64,000 nt of DNA. Source: Paracoccaceae bacterium. GTDB taxonomy: Bacteria > Pseudomonadota > Alphaproteobacteria > Rhodobacterales > Rhodobacteraceae. The stretch spans positions 62,001 to 126,000 of the forward strand of contig JAFMHK010000003.1 in the NCBI GenBank assembly GCA_017854585.1. The letters are read 5' to 3'. Position numbers and translations under genes: made by a program. Of this stretch, positions 1 to 8,705 are shown one piece after another (position 1 is the first letter of the stretch; each line of letters opens with the position of its first letter). The notes beneath the pieces were generated by a model. It searched no databases, was not told the DNA's origin, and worked only from the letters and a program-made list of their open reading frames with translations.

Positions 1-608
1 GCCTCGAACAGCAAAACGTCCTTGCCAAGCGCCTTGGCCGCGCCGCGCAGCGACCCTTCGCGCACGGGGGATTCCATGATGACAGGCGCACCGAACACAT
101 GCGCCAGCGCCAGCGTTTCGGGATTGCCGGGCGATACGCGCATCTGCGGATAATTCGTCCGGTGTATGGCTGCCGAATGCAGGTCGATCCCCAGATCGGA
201 CTTGGCTAGCACCTCGGTCACGAAGATATGGGCCAACCGCGCCGCCAAAGATCCGGTTTCGTTGCCCGGAAAACAGCGGTTCAGGTCGCGCCGGTCGGGC
301 AGATAGCGGGAGTGATTGAAAAACCCGAACGCGTTCACGATGGGCACGACGATCAAGGTTCCCTTGAGCGTTTTAAGGTTCGGCGCCCGCAACAGACGGC
401 GCACGATTTCCACTCCGATCACCTCGTCTCCGTGGATGCCCGCACTCACGAAGATTGTCGGCCCGTCCTGTCGCCCATGGATCACGTGGACCGACATCGT
501 CACGGGCGTGTGGTCCGAAAGCACACTGACGGGAAGTTCGACAGTGCGCCGTTCGCCCGACCTGATCGTGTGCTTCCCAATCGTGAACGGCGCGCGCGTC
601 GTGGGCAT
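1..608 (-). CDS. AstE/AspA-type zinc deacylase, 3' end outside window
   Basis: The reading frame opens with ATG at 608 directly after the rimK stop (TGAATG) and runs off the left edge, so about 202 residues are visible. The N-terminal half shows the metal signature of the succinylglutamate desuccinylase/aspartoacylase family (M14-like): HGDE near residue 66 for His and Glu, and DLHS near residue 149 for the second His. The family hydrolyses N-acyl amino acids with one Zn. It is the third gene of a protease-ligase-deacylase operon, so its substrate may be a glutamylated or N-acyl-glutamyl product of the RimK step rather than succinylglutamate; that is inference. No arginine-succinyltransferase genes are nearby. 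Confidence 0.85.
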   Translation of the reverse strand, partial: MPTTRAPFTIGKHTIRSGERRTVELPVSVLSDHTPVTMSVHVIHGRQDGPTIFVSAGIHGDEVIGVEIVRRLLRAPNLKTLKGTLIVVPIVNAFGFFNHSRYLPDRRDLNRCFPGNETGSLAARLAHIFVTEVLAKSDLGIDLHSAAIHRTNYPQMRVSPGNPETLALAHVFGAPVIMESPVREGSLRGAAKALGKDVLLFE

Positions 609-1514
609 TCAACCCTTGCCCTTCGTCTTGGTCGCCCCGGCCTTTGCATTCTTTTCAATGTGCTCGATGATCTTGCCCGCCACATCAAGGCCGGTGGCTT
701 TCTCGATGCCCTCCAGACCGGGGGAGGAGTTGACCTCCATCACGACAGGACCGTGATTGGAACGCAGCATGTCGACACCGCAGACGGCCAGCCCCATCGA
801 TTTCGCGGCGCGCAGGGCCGTGGCGCGTTCTTCGGGCGTCAGTTTCGCCACCTCGGCCGTGCCACCACGATGCAGGTTCGAGCGGAAATCACCATCGGCC
901 CCCGTGCGCTTCATGGCTGCAATAACGCGGTTGCCGACCACGAAGGCGCGGATATCTGTGCCGCCGGCTTCCTTGATGAATTCCTGCACAAGGATGTTGA
1001 TGTTGGCGCTGCGGAATGCGTCGACCACCGAAGTGGCGGACCGCTTCGTGTCGGCCAGAACCACGCCCAACCCTTGCGTGCCTTCCAGCAACTTGATGAC
1101 CACGGGTGCGCCACCAGCCAGCTTTATGACTTCTTCGGTGAACTTGGGATCGCGCGCAAACGTCGTCACCGGCAGGCCAATGCCATCGCGCGCCATCAAC
1201 TGCATCGACCGAAGTTTGTCCCGAGAACGACCGATGGCGACGCTTTCGTTCAGCGGGTAGGTGCCCGCCATTTCGAATTGGCGCAGGACGGCAGTGCCAT
1301 AGAACGTGATCGAGGCGCCGATACGCGGGATGACGGCGTCGTATTTCGGTAGCTTGGTGCCGTCATAGTAGATCTCGGTGCGACGCGACGCGATGTTGAT
1401 GTAGCAACGCGTCGTGTTGATGATATCCAGCGTATGCCCCCGCGCCTCGGCGGCCTCTTTCAGGCGCTGATGCGAATAGAGTTTGGCGTTTACGGCAAGC
1501 ATGGCGATTTTCAT
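609..1514 (-). CDS. rimK: ATP-grasp alpha-L-glutamate ligase RimK
   Basis: 301 residues, the same size as E. coli RimK and very similar along its length as I recall that sequence. Shared blocks include AVIPRIG near 60, YPLNESVAI near 86, [11 protein letters not shown] near 100, the ATP-grasp loop EGTQGLGVV near 143 and [15 protein letters not shown] near 263, which carries Mg-binding residues. In E. coli RimK adds glutamates to the C terminus of ribosomal protein S6. The start overlaps the upstream protease gene by ATGA and the deacylase follows without a gap, so the three are co-transcribed. The Lys/Gly-rich C-terminal tail is not typical of the catalytic core. Confidence 0.93.
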   Translation of the reverse strand: MKIAMLAVNAKLYSHQRLKEAAEARGHTLDIINTTRCYINIASRRTEIYYDGTKLPKYDAVIPRIGASITFYGTAVLRQFEMAGTYPLNESVAIGRSRDKLRSMQLMARDGIGLPVTTFARDPKFTEEVIKLAGGAPVVIKLLEGTQGLGVVLADTKRSATSVVDAFRSANINILVQEFIKEAGGTDIRAFVVGNRVIAAMKRTGADGDFRSNLHRGGTAEVAKLTPEERATALRAAKSMGLAVCGVDMLRSNHGPVVMEVNSSPGLEGIEKATGLDVAGKIIEHIEKNAKAGATKTKGKG

Positions 1515-2014
1515 TGCTTATCCTTTCCGCGATGGGCGGGGTGTCTGGTAAGATGTGAGCGGCGCGTATGCACCGCAATGTTGTGTTTTGCCAGTGCGTT
1601 GCGCCCAACGATCATCCGATAGGTCATATTGGCCCGATCTGTCAGGGACAGATCTATCGTCCAGACGCGTTCGGCAATGCGGAACCTCGTGCGGATGATG
1701 ATGCGTTCCTCGGGGATGCCGCTGGTGTTCTTGATCCAGCGCACGCCATGAATGGGGCATTCGACCCACATATCCCGCGCCTCGTCATCGAAACGCGTGT
1801 GAAACCGCACCCATTCAGCGCCATCGCGCTGAATATGAGTGATGTCCTCGGCATGGAGCGCGGAGGTTCGGGCGCCGGTGTCGATCTTGGCCTTGAGGTT
1901 AGTCAGCCCCAAGGTGGGAAGGTCAACGTATTCTCGCCATCCGATGATGGTTGGCGGCGGCTTGGGCGCGACGGGTTGAACGCCGGCTTTTTCTGTAGGT
2001 TCTGCTGCGGCCAT
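1511..2014 (-). CDS. RimB-like retropepsin-fold protease (DUF785 family)
   Basis: 167 residues with the hallmark [11 protein letters not shown] near residue 42, the aspartic-protease-like active-site motif of the 'ATP-dependent zinc protease' family (PF05618). In Pseudomonas the RimB member of this family modulates RimK-dependent S6 modification; I infer the same role from its position as the first gene of the rimK operon. The opening 20 residues are Ala/Pro/Lys-rich and probably disordered. It overlaps rimK by 4 bases. Its promoter must lie in the 196-bp gap shared with the divergent metal ABC operon. Confidence 0.85.
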   Translation of the reverse strand: MAAAEPTEKAGVQPVAPKPPPTIIGWREYVDLPTLGLTNLKAKIDTGARTSALHAEDITHIQRDGAEWVRFHTRFDDEARDMWVECPIHGVRWIKNTSGIPEERIIIRTRFRIAERVWTIDLSLTDRANMTYRMIVGRNALAKHNIAVHTRRSHLTRHPAHRGKDKQ

Positions 2015-2131
2015 AACGTGGTCCGTTCTGATGACATGGGCCGTTTCGTGGAAACAGATCGCCCGTTCGAATCGTCATAGCGGGTTGCGATCTTGACTGT
2101 AAGCCTATGGCGCAACGACGGGTGACACCTC

Positions 2132-2175
2132 TTGCAAACCGTTCGCAATTACACCATATTGCGAACGGCTCGCAA
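2132..2175. promoter_or_regulatory. Two palindromic operator-like boxes before the Mn/Fe ABC operon
   Basis: Two 17-bp near-perfect palindromes, TTGCAAACCGTTCGCAA (2132-2148) and TTGCGAACGGCTCGCAA (2159-2175), lie 27 bp apart centre to centre. The second ends 35 bp before the substrate-binding protein ATG. The shared pattern is TTGC-R-AAC-N-GYTCGCAA. They also form a larger inverted repeat with each other. Position and symmetry fit a Fur-family metal repressor (the alphaproteobacterial Mur type is a good candidate), but the regulator is not encoded here. The boxes sit in the divergent gap, so they may also affect the rimK operon. Confidence 0.7.
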
Positions 2176-2210
2176 AAAGAGCCGCAACCTTCCAACAAAA
2201 GGTCCGCATC

Positions 2211-3098
2211 ATGCGTTTTCTGGCTTCCCTGATCGTTTTGACCACCCTGATTGCCGCGCCAGCTCTGGCGGAAGATGGTCGACTGAAGGTGGTGACGACC
2301 TTCACAGTCATCGCGGACATGGCACAGAACGTTGCCGGCGATGCCGCCGATGTGGTGTCCGTGACCCGCCCCGGCGCAGAGATTCACGGCTATCAGCCCA
2401 CACCGCGGGATCTGGTGGGGGCAAGCGATGCCGACTTGATCTTGTGGAACGGGTTGAACCTTGAACTGTGGTTTGCGCAGTTCCTTGGTAATCTGGGCGA
2501 TATCCCGTCGGCCGTGTTGACCGACGGGATCGACCCGATCACTATTTCATCGGGATCTTATGCCGGCCTGACGAACCCACACGCGTGGATGGGGCTGGAT
2601 ACCGCGGTGACGTACATCGACAACATCGCCATTGCCCTGAGCGCGGCGGACCCGACCAATGCAGCCGTCTATGCCGCCAATGCTGAGGCCTATAAGCAGC
2701 AGATCCGCGACACGATGGCACCGTTGCGCGCGATGATCGAGTCGATCCCCGAAGACGACCGGTGGTTGGTGACCTGCGAAGGTGCGTTCAGCTATCTGGC
2801 GCGTGATCTGGGCCTGCGGGAACTGTATCTGTGGCCGATGAACACCGATGCCACCGGCACCCCACAGCAGGTGCGTCGCGTCATCGACGGTGTGCGTGAT
2901 CATGATATTCCGGTCGTATTTTGCGAAAGCACCGTCAACACGGACCCTGCCGAACAGGTGGCAAGGGAAACAGGTGCCCGATACGGTGGTGTGCTCTATG
3001 TAGATAGCCTGAGCGAGGCGGGCGGCCCGGTGCCGACCTACCTTGACCTGCTACGGGTCACGACGGAAACGATCGCGCGGGGACTGACGGGAGAATGA
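2211..3098 (+). CDS. Mn/Fe ABC transporter periplasmic binding protein (SitA/MntA-like)
   Basis: 295 residues with a Sec signal peptide (about 20 residues, cleaved after APALA). It is a cluster A-I metal-binding protein: likely ligands are the His of EIHGY near 59, the His of NPHAW near 123, a Glu in the FCEST region near 239 and the Asp of YVDSLS near 265. There is no His-rich loop between the first two ligands, which argues for Mn or Fe rather than Zn. It is the first gene of a four-gene importer, overlaps the ATPase gene by ATGA, and lies behind the twin operator boxes. Confidence 0.9.
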   Translation: MRFLASLIVLTTLIAAPALAEDGRLKVVTTFTVIADMAQNVAGDAADVVSVTRPGAEIHGYQPTPRDLVGASDADLILWNGLNLELWFAQFLGNLGDIPSAVLTDGIDPITISSGSYAGLTNPHAWMGLDTAVTYIDNIAIALSAADPTNAAVYAANAEAYKQQIRDTMAPLRAMIESIPEDDRWLVTCEGAFSYLARDLGLRELYLWPMNTDATGTPQQVRRVIDGVRDHDIPVVFCESTVNTDPAEQVARETGARYGGVLYVDSLSEAGGPVPTYLDLLRVTTETIARGLTGE

Positions 3099-4009
3099 AC
3101 GTGCAAGACGGCGCAACAGATCTGGCAGAAAACGCAACGGCAGCAACGGTCGCGTCCGCGCGTCCAATGGACGGGATCTGTGCGCGCGACGTGACGGTCA
3201 CCTACCGAAACGGGCACACCGCGCTGCGCCACGCCAGCTTTGAAATCCCGCGCGGCACGGTTACGGGCCTTGTTGGCGTGAACGGCGCTGGCAAGTCTAC
3301 CCTTTTCAAGGCGATCATGGGGTTTGTGCCTGCGTCGACCGGCGATATTCGACTGATGGGGCGGACCGTAAAGCAGGCGCTGCGTGAAAATCTGGTGGCC
3401 TATGTGCCGCAATCCGAAGAAGTGGACTGGGCTTTTCCGGTGCTGGTCGAAGACGTGGTGATGATGGGCCGCTATGGTCACATGGGGTTTTTGCGCCGTG
3501 CATCGGCGACCGATCGTGCGGCGGTGGAACAGGCGCTGGCGCGTGTGAACATGTCCGACTATCGCCACCGCCAGATTGGCGAATTGTCGGGCGGGCAGCG
3601 CAAGCGCGTGTTTCTGGCCCGCGCCTTGGCGCAAAATGGTCAGGTCATCTTGCTGGACGAGCCGTTTACCGGTGTGGATGTCAAGACCGAGGATCAGATT
3701 GTCGCCTTGCTGCGCGAGTTGCGGGACGAGGGGCGCGTGATGCTGGTGTCCACCCATAACCTTGGGTCGGTGCCCGAATTTTGCGACCGGACGATCTTGG
3801 TGAAAGGCACCGTGCTGGCCTATGGCCCGACGGAAACGGTCTTCACCCGTGAAAATCTTGAACGCGCTTTCGGGGGTGTGCTGCGCCACTTTACCCTTGG
3901 CGGCGACGACCTGCATGATGACGACGATAGCCGCACCGTGCAGATCATCACCGATGATGAACGCCCCTTTGTGCTCTATGGTGAAACGCCGGAAGAGACA
4001 CCGAAATGA
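3095..4009 (+). CDS. Mn/Fe ABC transporter ATPase (SitB-like)
   Basis: 304 residues. Walker [10 protein letters not shown] near 61, signature LSGGQRKRV near 165 and Walker B VILLDEP near 185 are intact, so it should power import through the two ABC-3 permeases that follow. The first 25 residues are a low-complexity Ala/Thr-rich extension before the ABC core. The C-terminal 40 residues are very acidic ([10 protein letters not shown] near 270), an extra tail that could bind metal or interact with a partner. It overlaps both neighbouring genes by 4 bases. Confidence 0.92.
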   Translation: MNVQDGATDLAENATAATVASARPMDGICARDVTVTYRNGHTALRHASFEIPRGTVTGLVGVNGAGKSTLFKAIMGFVPASTGDIRLMGRTVKQALRENLVAYVPQSEEVDWAFPVLVEDVVMMGRYGHMGFLRRASATDRAAVEQALARVNMSDYRHRQIGELSGGQRKRVFLARALAQNGQVILLDEPFTGVDVKTEDQIVALLRELRDEGRVMLVSTHNLGSVPEFCDRTILVKGTVLAYGPTETVFTRENLERAFGGVLRHFTLGGDDLHDDDDSRTVQIITDDERPFVLYGETPEETPK

Positions 4010-4875
4010 GCATCCTGCTGGAGCCGTTCAGTTACGGCTACATGACCAATGCCATGTGGGTGTCGGCACTTGTCGGTGGAGTCTGTGCGTTTTTGTCGGC
4101 GTATCTGATGCTGAAAGGCTGGTCGCTGATCGGCGATGCGCTGGCTCATTCGGTCGTGCCGGGGGTGGCGGGTGCCTACATTCTGGGCCTGCCCTTTGCC
4201 TTTGGCGCATTCATCGCGGGTGGACTGGCGGCGGGGGCGATGTTGTTCTTGTCAGGACGGTCGGGCCTGAAGGTGGACGTCATCATCGGTATCATCTTTA
4301 CCGCCTTCTTTGGCCTTGGGTTGTTCATGGTCTCGATCAACCCGATTTCCGTATCGGTTCAGACCATCACGATGGGCAATATCCTGGCCATCACGCCCGA
4401 GGACACCCTGCAACTGGTGATCATCGGATTAGTGTCGCTGGTCATCTTGCTGGCCAAGTGGAAAGACCTGTTGGTGACGTTCTTTGACGAAAACCATGCG
4501 CGGTCCATCGGGCTGAAGCCGGACCTGTTGAAGGCGATATTCTTTGTCTTGCTGTCGGCCTCTGTTGTGGCCGCGATGCAGACGGTGGGCGCGTTTCTGG
4601 TGATCGCGATGGTGGTGACGCCGGGTGCCACGGCCTATCTGTTGGTGGACCGTTTTCCGCGCCTGTTGATGCTGTCTGTCTTGATCGGCGCGGGGACGAG
4701 TTTCTTGGGCGCCTATGCCAGCTATTTTCTGGACGGGGCCACTGGTGGCATCATTGTCGCACTGCAGACCACGATCTTTCTGCTGGCCTTCGTGTTTGCA
4801 CCGAAACACGGGCTTCTGGCCGCCAAGGCCCGTGCCCGCGCCGCAGTCCACGAAGACGTGGAGGAGGTCGCATGA
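4006..4875 (+). CDS. Mn/Fe ABC transporter permease 1 (ABC-3 family, SitC-like)
   Basis: 289 residues, largely hydrophobic with about eight or nine predicted membrane segments. Family hallmarks are [20 protein letters not shown] near 37-56 and the EAA-like region [14 protein letters not shown] near 163. It forms the membrane channel with the next gene product. It overlaps the ATPase and permease 2 genes by ATGA at both ends. The short C-terminal tail after the last segment is Ala/Arg-rich and cytoplasmic. Confidence 0.92.
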   Translation: MSILLEPFSYGYMTNAMWVSALVGGVCAFLSAYLMLKGWSLIGDALAHSVVPGVAGAYILGLPFAFGAFIAGGLAAGAMLFLSGRSGLKVDVIIGIIFTAFFGLGLFMVSINPISVSVQTITMGNILAITPEDTLQLVIIGLVSLVILLAKWKDLLVTFFDENHARSIGLKPDLLKAIFFVLLSASVVAAMQTVGAFLVIAMVVTPGATAYLLVDRFPRLLMLSVLIGAGTSFLGAYASYFLDGATGGIIVALQTTIFLLAFVFAPKHGLLAAKARARAAVHEDVEEVA

Positions 4876-5711
4876 TGGAGACCCTTCTGCTGCCGTTCCA
4901 GTTTCCGTTCATGCAGAACGGGTTCCTGATTGCCTTTCTGATCGCGCCGCCCACGGCGCTCCTGTCTTGCTTTCTGGTGTTGAAAGGCTGGGCGTTGATG
5001 GGCGATGCGGTCAGCCACGCCATCCTACCGGGCGTGGTGCTTGCCTATATCCTCAACATTCCCCTGATCATCGGGGCATTCGTGGCCGGGATGAGTTGCG
5101 CATTGCTGACCGGTTATCTGTCCGCCAACAGCCGGGTCAAGCAAGACACCGTGATGGGGGTGGTCTTTTCGGGCATGTTCGGGATTGGCATGGTCATGTT
5201 CGTGGCCTTTCCAAGCGATGTCCATCTGGACCATATCTTGTTTGGAAACATGTTGGGCGTGGGCGCGCAGGATCTGTGGACCGCGGGGGTGATCGGCGCG
5301 GGTGTCTGTGCAGTGCTGGGCCTGAAGTGGCGCGACTTTCTGTTGCACGCATTCGATCCGGCACAGGCGCGGGCATCGGGATTGCATACCGGGTGGCTGC
5401 ATTACGGGTTGCTCGCGATCTTGTCGCTGACCGTGGTCGCGACCCTGACGGCGGTTGGGCTGATCCTTGCGGTGGCGCTGCTGGTCACGCCCGGCGCGAT
5501 CGCGTTCCTGTTGACGCGCAGTTTCGGGCGGATGTTGTTCGTGGCGATGGCCGTTTGCCTGCTGGCGATGCTGGGTGGTATCTATGCAAGTTTCTGGCTG
5601 GACAGCGCACCGGCGCCTACCATCGTGCTTGTTCTGACGGCGATCTTTCTGGCGGCGTTCGTGCGGCGCATGGCCCAGACGCGGGCGCAATCACGCGTGG
5701 CTGCGCGCTAG
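4872..5711 (+). CDS. Mn/Fe ABC transporter permease 2 (ABC-3 family, SitD-like)
   Basis: 279 residues and a paralogue of permease 1, with LKGWALMGDAVSHAILPGVV near 37-56 and an EAA-like loop FDPAQARASGLHTG near 161. It probably pairs with permease 1 as a heterodimer, as in SitCD. It is the last gene of the operon. Its TAG shares the palindrome CTAG (5708-5711) with the stop of the convergent SIS gene, so the two transcripts meet with no spacer and no obvious terminator. Confidence 0.92.
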   Translation: MMETLLLPFQFPFMQNGFLIAFLIAPPTALLSCFLVLKGWALMGDAVSHAILPGVVLAYILNIPLIIGAFVAGMSCALLTGYLSANSRVKQDTVMGVVFSGMFGIGMVMFVAFPSDVHLDHILFGNMLGVGAQDLWTAGVIGAGVCAVLGLKWRDFLLHAFDPAQARASGLHTGWLHYGLLAILSLTVVATLTAVGLILAVALLVTPGAIAFLLTRSFGRMLFVAMAVCLLAMLGGIYASFWLDSAPAPTIVLVLTAIFLAAFVRRMAQTRAQSRVAAR

Positions 5712-6751
5712 ACCGTGACAGTTTTCTTTTTCAGGAAGCGCGGGTTGTCGGGATCTTGTCCGGTGGCACGGGCTGCGGCCTCGACCGCGCGGTAGAACAG
5801 CACGATCTGTGGCAGACAGGCGGTCAACCGATGTGAGGGCGCCTTTGGCAGCATCGGGACGATGCGCAACAGCCGCGCCCCCTGATCGGCCAGTTGCGCC
5901 AACGCCTGCCCCATGCCCGTTTCGGCGGCATCACCAAAGACCAGCACCGGGTGCCCCGCGCCCATCAGGGTGGCCGGACCGTGCAACAACTCAGCCGCCG
6001 AATACGCTTGTGCGTCCCGCGCCATGACCTCCTGCGCCTTCAATGCCGCTTCGTGTGCCAGACCAAGGGCCGGGCCGCGCGCGGTCACGGTCAGTTTGGG
6101 GGCCTCGGTCAGCAGGGTGATCAGGGGGGCCGGGTCGGCCTGCAATGCGGCATCCAGCGCGGGCGGCAAGGCACGCAGCGCGGCCTTCAGGTCGTCATCG
6201 CCCGCCCAATGGGCCACCAGCCAAAGGCCCGCCAGAACCGAGTTTACATAGCTTTTCGTCGCGGCAACTGCATGTTCCGGCCCTGCGGCGATATCCAGCG
6301 TGATATCGGATTGCGTTGTCAGGCCGCTTCCTGCCGTGTTGGTCAGGACCACGCGTGCCGCGCCACCCCGCCCGAGCATCGCGGCGGTCTCGATCAAGTC
6401 GCGGCTGCCGCCCGATTGCGAGATTGCCAGCATTGCCGCCGTCGGGGTCCGCAGTTGTCCGCCAAACACCGACCCGATCGATGGCCCGACCGAGGCCACG
6501 GGAATGCCAAGCGTCAGTTCGACCGCGTATTTCAGATAGGTTGCCGCGTGGTCGGATGACCCCCGCGCAACTGTCAACAAGGTTACCGGATCGCGTCGGC
6601 GCAGAAGGTTCGCCGCCGCAATGAACTGGGCCTGCATTGCGGCTGTGTCCAGTGCCATGGCGGCCTGTGGTATCTGTGCGATATCCCGCGCCATCTGGCT
6701 TTGCGTGGTCACCTGCGGGTCAGATCCGGGATGACGCGGCGACCCGTTCAT
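5708..6751 (-). CDS. Double-SIS aminosugar-phosphate isomerase/deaminase (GlmS C-half / NagB-II-like)
   Basis: 347 residues with two SIS domains and no glutaminase domain, so it resembles the isomerase half of GlmS and stand-alone NagB-II deaminases. Sugar-phosphate loops are ARGSSDHA near 62 and SQSGGSRDL near 111. The three residues used by GlmS isomerase are present by eye: Glu241, His257 in AELLHGP, and a Lys near 342 in the C-terminal tail. A likely reaction is aminosugar 6-phosphate to ketose 6-phosphate plus ammonia. FrlB-type deglycases are related and remain an alternative. It is the last gene of the sugar ABC operon and overlaps the kinase gene by ATGA. Confidence 0.8.
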   Translation of the reverse strand: MNGSPRHPGSDPQVTTQSQMARDIAQIPQAAMALDTAAMQAQFIAAANLLRRRDPVTLLTVARGSSDHAATYLKYAVELTLGIPVASVGPSIGSVFGGQLRTPTAAMLAISQSGGSRDLIETAAMLGRGGAARVVLTNTAGSGLTTQSDITLDIAAGPEHAVAATKSYVNSVLAGLWLVAHWAGDDDLKAALRALPPALDAALQADPAPLITLLTEAPKLTVTARGPALGLAHEAALKAQEVMARDAQAYSAAELLHGPATLMGAGHPVLVFGDAAETGMGQALAQLADQGARLLRIVPMLPKAPSHRLTACLPQIVLFYRAVEAAARATGQDPDNPRFLKKKTVTV

Positions 6752-7647
6752 TTCACGGCCTCGGCAGAGCGTGGCTTTGGCGCCAGATAGGCGAGGTCGG
6801 GCAATGTGCCCGCACCGCCGACGCGGCCAACCGCGATGCCACCGCAGGCATTGCCAAGCGAAAGCGCCGCGTCAAGGGTGGCGCCATGCAGCCATGCGTG
6901 GATGAACCCGGCGTTGAAGGCGTCGCCCGCCCCTGTGCAATCGCGGACCGGAACCGCCTCGGCGCGGGCCGTGACCCAGTCGCCCGTGCCTGCCTTCGCC
7001 ATGGCCCCTTCCGCGCCTTTCTTGATCACCGTGACCGCACGTGGGGCGATTATGACATCGTTCGCCTGCAGCGCCTCAGCCTCGGTTTCGTTCGGCAAGA
7101 AGACGTCAACGGCGGCGATGCAGGCCCCCAGATCGGACCGCGCCAAGGCGGCCGCGTCCCATCCGCAATCAAGCGAAATCGTCATGCCGGCCACGCGCGC
7201 CCGGCGCAAGAGCTCGGGGTGTTCAAGTGCCGTGGTGATCTCTCCGATATGCAGGTGGCGGGCGGCAGGCAGTTCCGCGATCAGTCTGGGGGAAATCGCG
7301 GCCCCTGTGCGGTGGGTCAGAAACCCCCGGTCGTCGCGATCGGCGAAGGCCACGGTGATCTGGGGGTCAGGGCCTTCGGCATCGGCGCAAAAGGCCGCCA
7401 CTTTGTTGCGGGCCATTTCAGCGATCACGGTTTGCGCGAAGGGGGCCGCAGGCAACGAACCCATCAGCGTCACGGGGCGCGCAAGCGCGGCCAGATAGGC
7501 CGCCGTGATATATGCGCCGCCGCCTGCCCGTATCGCAAGTCCGTCTGCGAACGCCTCGGCGCCTGTCCGGGGCGGGCCGTCAAGCCCGGTGAAAATCAGG
7601 TCGCAATAGATGCGCCCGGCGCAAAGGATGCCGGTGGGCATGTTCAC
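6748..7647 (-). CDS. PfkB-family sugar kinase
   Basis: 299 residues with the C-terminal PfkB signature [13 protein letters not shown]; catalytic Asp at about 242 and anion hole GAGD. The N-terminal sugar-binding glycines GGGAYITAA are near 42-50. It phosphorylates a sugar or aminosugar with ATP; the substrate cannot be read from sequence. Placed between the importer ATPase and the SIS isomerase, it most simply supplies the 6-phosphate used by the SIS enzyme, as FrlD does for FrlB and FraD for FraB. It overlaps both neighbours by 4 bases (6748-6751 and 7644-7647). Confidence 0.87.
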   Translation of the reverse strand: MNMPTGILCAGRIYCDLIFTGLDGPPRTGAEAFADGLAIRAGGGAYITAAYLAALARPVTLMGSLPAAPFAQTVIAEMARNKVAAFCADAEGPDPQITVAFADRDDRGFLTHRTGAAISPRLIAELPAARHLHIGEITTALEHPELLRRARVAGMTISLDCGWDAAALARSDLGACIAAVDVFLPNETEAEALQANDVIIAPRAVTVIKKGAEGAMAKAGTGDWVTARAEAVPVRDCTGAGDAFNAGFIHAWLHGATLDAALSLGNACGGIAVGRVGGAGTLPDLAYLAPKPRSAEAVK

Positions 7648-8705
7648 GCAATCACCTCTCCGGTGGCGGCATCGAACAGGTGCATATCGGCCGGGTTTGC
7701 CCCAAGGCCAATGGCATCGCCAGCCTTGGGCGGCTGTTTTCCGGGGCCGGATGCGATGATTTCCTTGCCGTTCACATCAACGTATATCAGCGTTTCGGGT
7801 CCAAGCGGTTCCGCGACCGATACGGTCCCGGACAAAAGCGCGGCACCGTTGGCCGCCGGCCGGATATCTTCGGGCCGCACGCCAAGATGCACGGGCAATC
7901 CTGCCCGCGCTGCCCGCCCCGGCATCGGAACCGTGACGCCGTTGAACAAGGTGACCGCCCCATCCGCATAGACGCCCTGCAAAAGGTTCATCGACGGTGC
8001 GCCGATGAATTGCGCGACAAAGCTGTTGGCGGGCGTGTGATAGACCTCGGCCGGGGTGCCGACTTGCTGAATATGCCCATCCTTCATGATCACGATGCGG
8101 TCGGCCATTGTCATCGCTTCGACCTGATCATGGGTCACGAAGATGATGGTATTCTGCACCCGGCGATGGAGTTTCTTGATCTCCAGTCGCATCTGCTGCC
8201 GCAACTGGGCATCAAGGTTCGACAAGGGTTCGTCGAACAGGAAAACCGCCGGATCACGCACCATCGCGCGCCCGATCGCGACGCGCTGGCGTTGGCCGCC
8301 TGACAGCTGCGCGGGCTTGCGCGCCAACAGGTCGGTCATTCCCAGAATGCCCGCCACCTCATCGATCCGCGCGTCCTTCTGGGCCTTCGTCATTTTCGAC
8401 GATCGCAACCCAAAGCTGATGTTCTTGCGCACGGTCATATGCGGATAGATCGCGTAGTTCTGGAACACCATTGCGATGTCGCGATCCTTGGGCTCAAGGT
8501 TGTTGACCACGCGGCCAGCGATCTCGATCTCGCCGCCAGTGACCTCCTCAAGGCCTGCGATCATCCGCAAGGTGGTGGATTTTCCGCAGCCCGATGGCCC
8601 GACAAGGACGACAAATTCGCCGTCCGCCACATCAAGGTTGATGGAATGCAGCACCTCGGTCTTGTCATAGACCTTGACCAGATTGCGCAGGGCGAGGTGG
8701 GACAT
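7644..8705 (-). CDS. Sugar ABC importer ATPase (MalK/UgpC type)
   Basis: 353 residues. Walker [10 protein letters not shown] near 37, Q-loop [12 protein letters not shown] near 81, signature [15 protein letters not shown] near 134 and Walker [15 protein letters not shown] near 154 are all intact. A C-terminal TOBE/MalK regulatory domain follows from about 240. It energises the two MalF/MalG-like permeases encoded upstream. The start codon follows the lyase stop directly (TGAATG), and the end overlaps the kinase gene. Confidence 0.93.
   Translation of the reverse strand: MSHLALRNLVKVYDKTEVLHSINLDVADGEFVVLVGPSGCGKSTTLRMIAGLEEVTGGEIEIAGRVVNNLEPKDRDIAMVFQNYAIYPHMTVRKNISFGLRSSKMTKAQKDARIDEVAGILGMTDLLARKPAQLSGGQRQRVAIGRAMVRDPAVFLFDEPLSNLDAQLRQQMRLEIKKLHRRVQNTIIFVTHDQVEAMTMADRIVIMKDGHIQQVGTPAEVYHTPANSFVAQFIGAPSMNLLQGVYADGAVTLFNGVTVPMPGRAARAGLPVHLGVRPEDIRPAANGAALLSGTVSVAEPLGPETLIYVDVNGKEIIASGPGKQPPKAGDAIGLGANPADMHLFDAATGEVIA

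Noticed and set aside
228-1352. Long plus-strand open frame opposite rimK
   Set aside because: Its product is His/Arg-rich with no family feature. The minus strand carries clear RimK and deacylase motifs over the same bases; long antisense frames are expected at this GC content.
5708-6751. Calling the SIS protein GlmS
   Set aside because: The N-terminal glutaminase domain with its catalytic Cys is absent and the gene is in a catabolic operon, so a deaminase/isomerase is more likely.
6637-7971. 444-codon plus-strand frame opposite the kinase and ATPase genes
   Set aside because: Antisense to two genes with intact motifs; composition is Arg/Gly/Pro-rich and there is no ribosome site.
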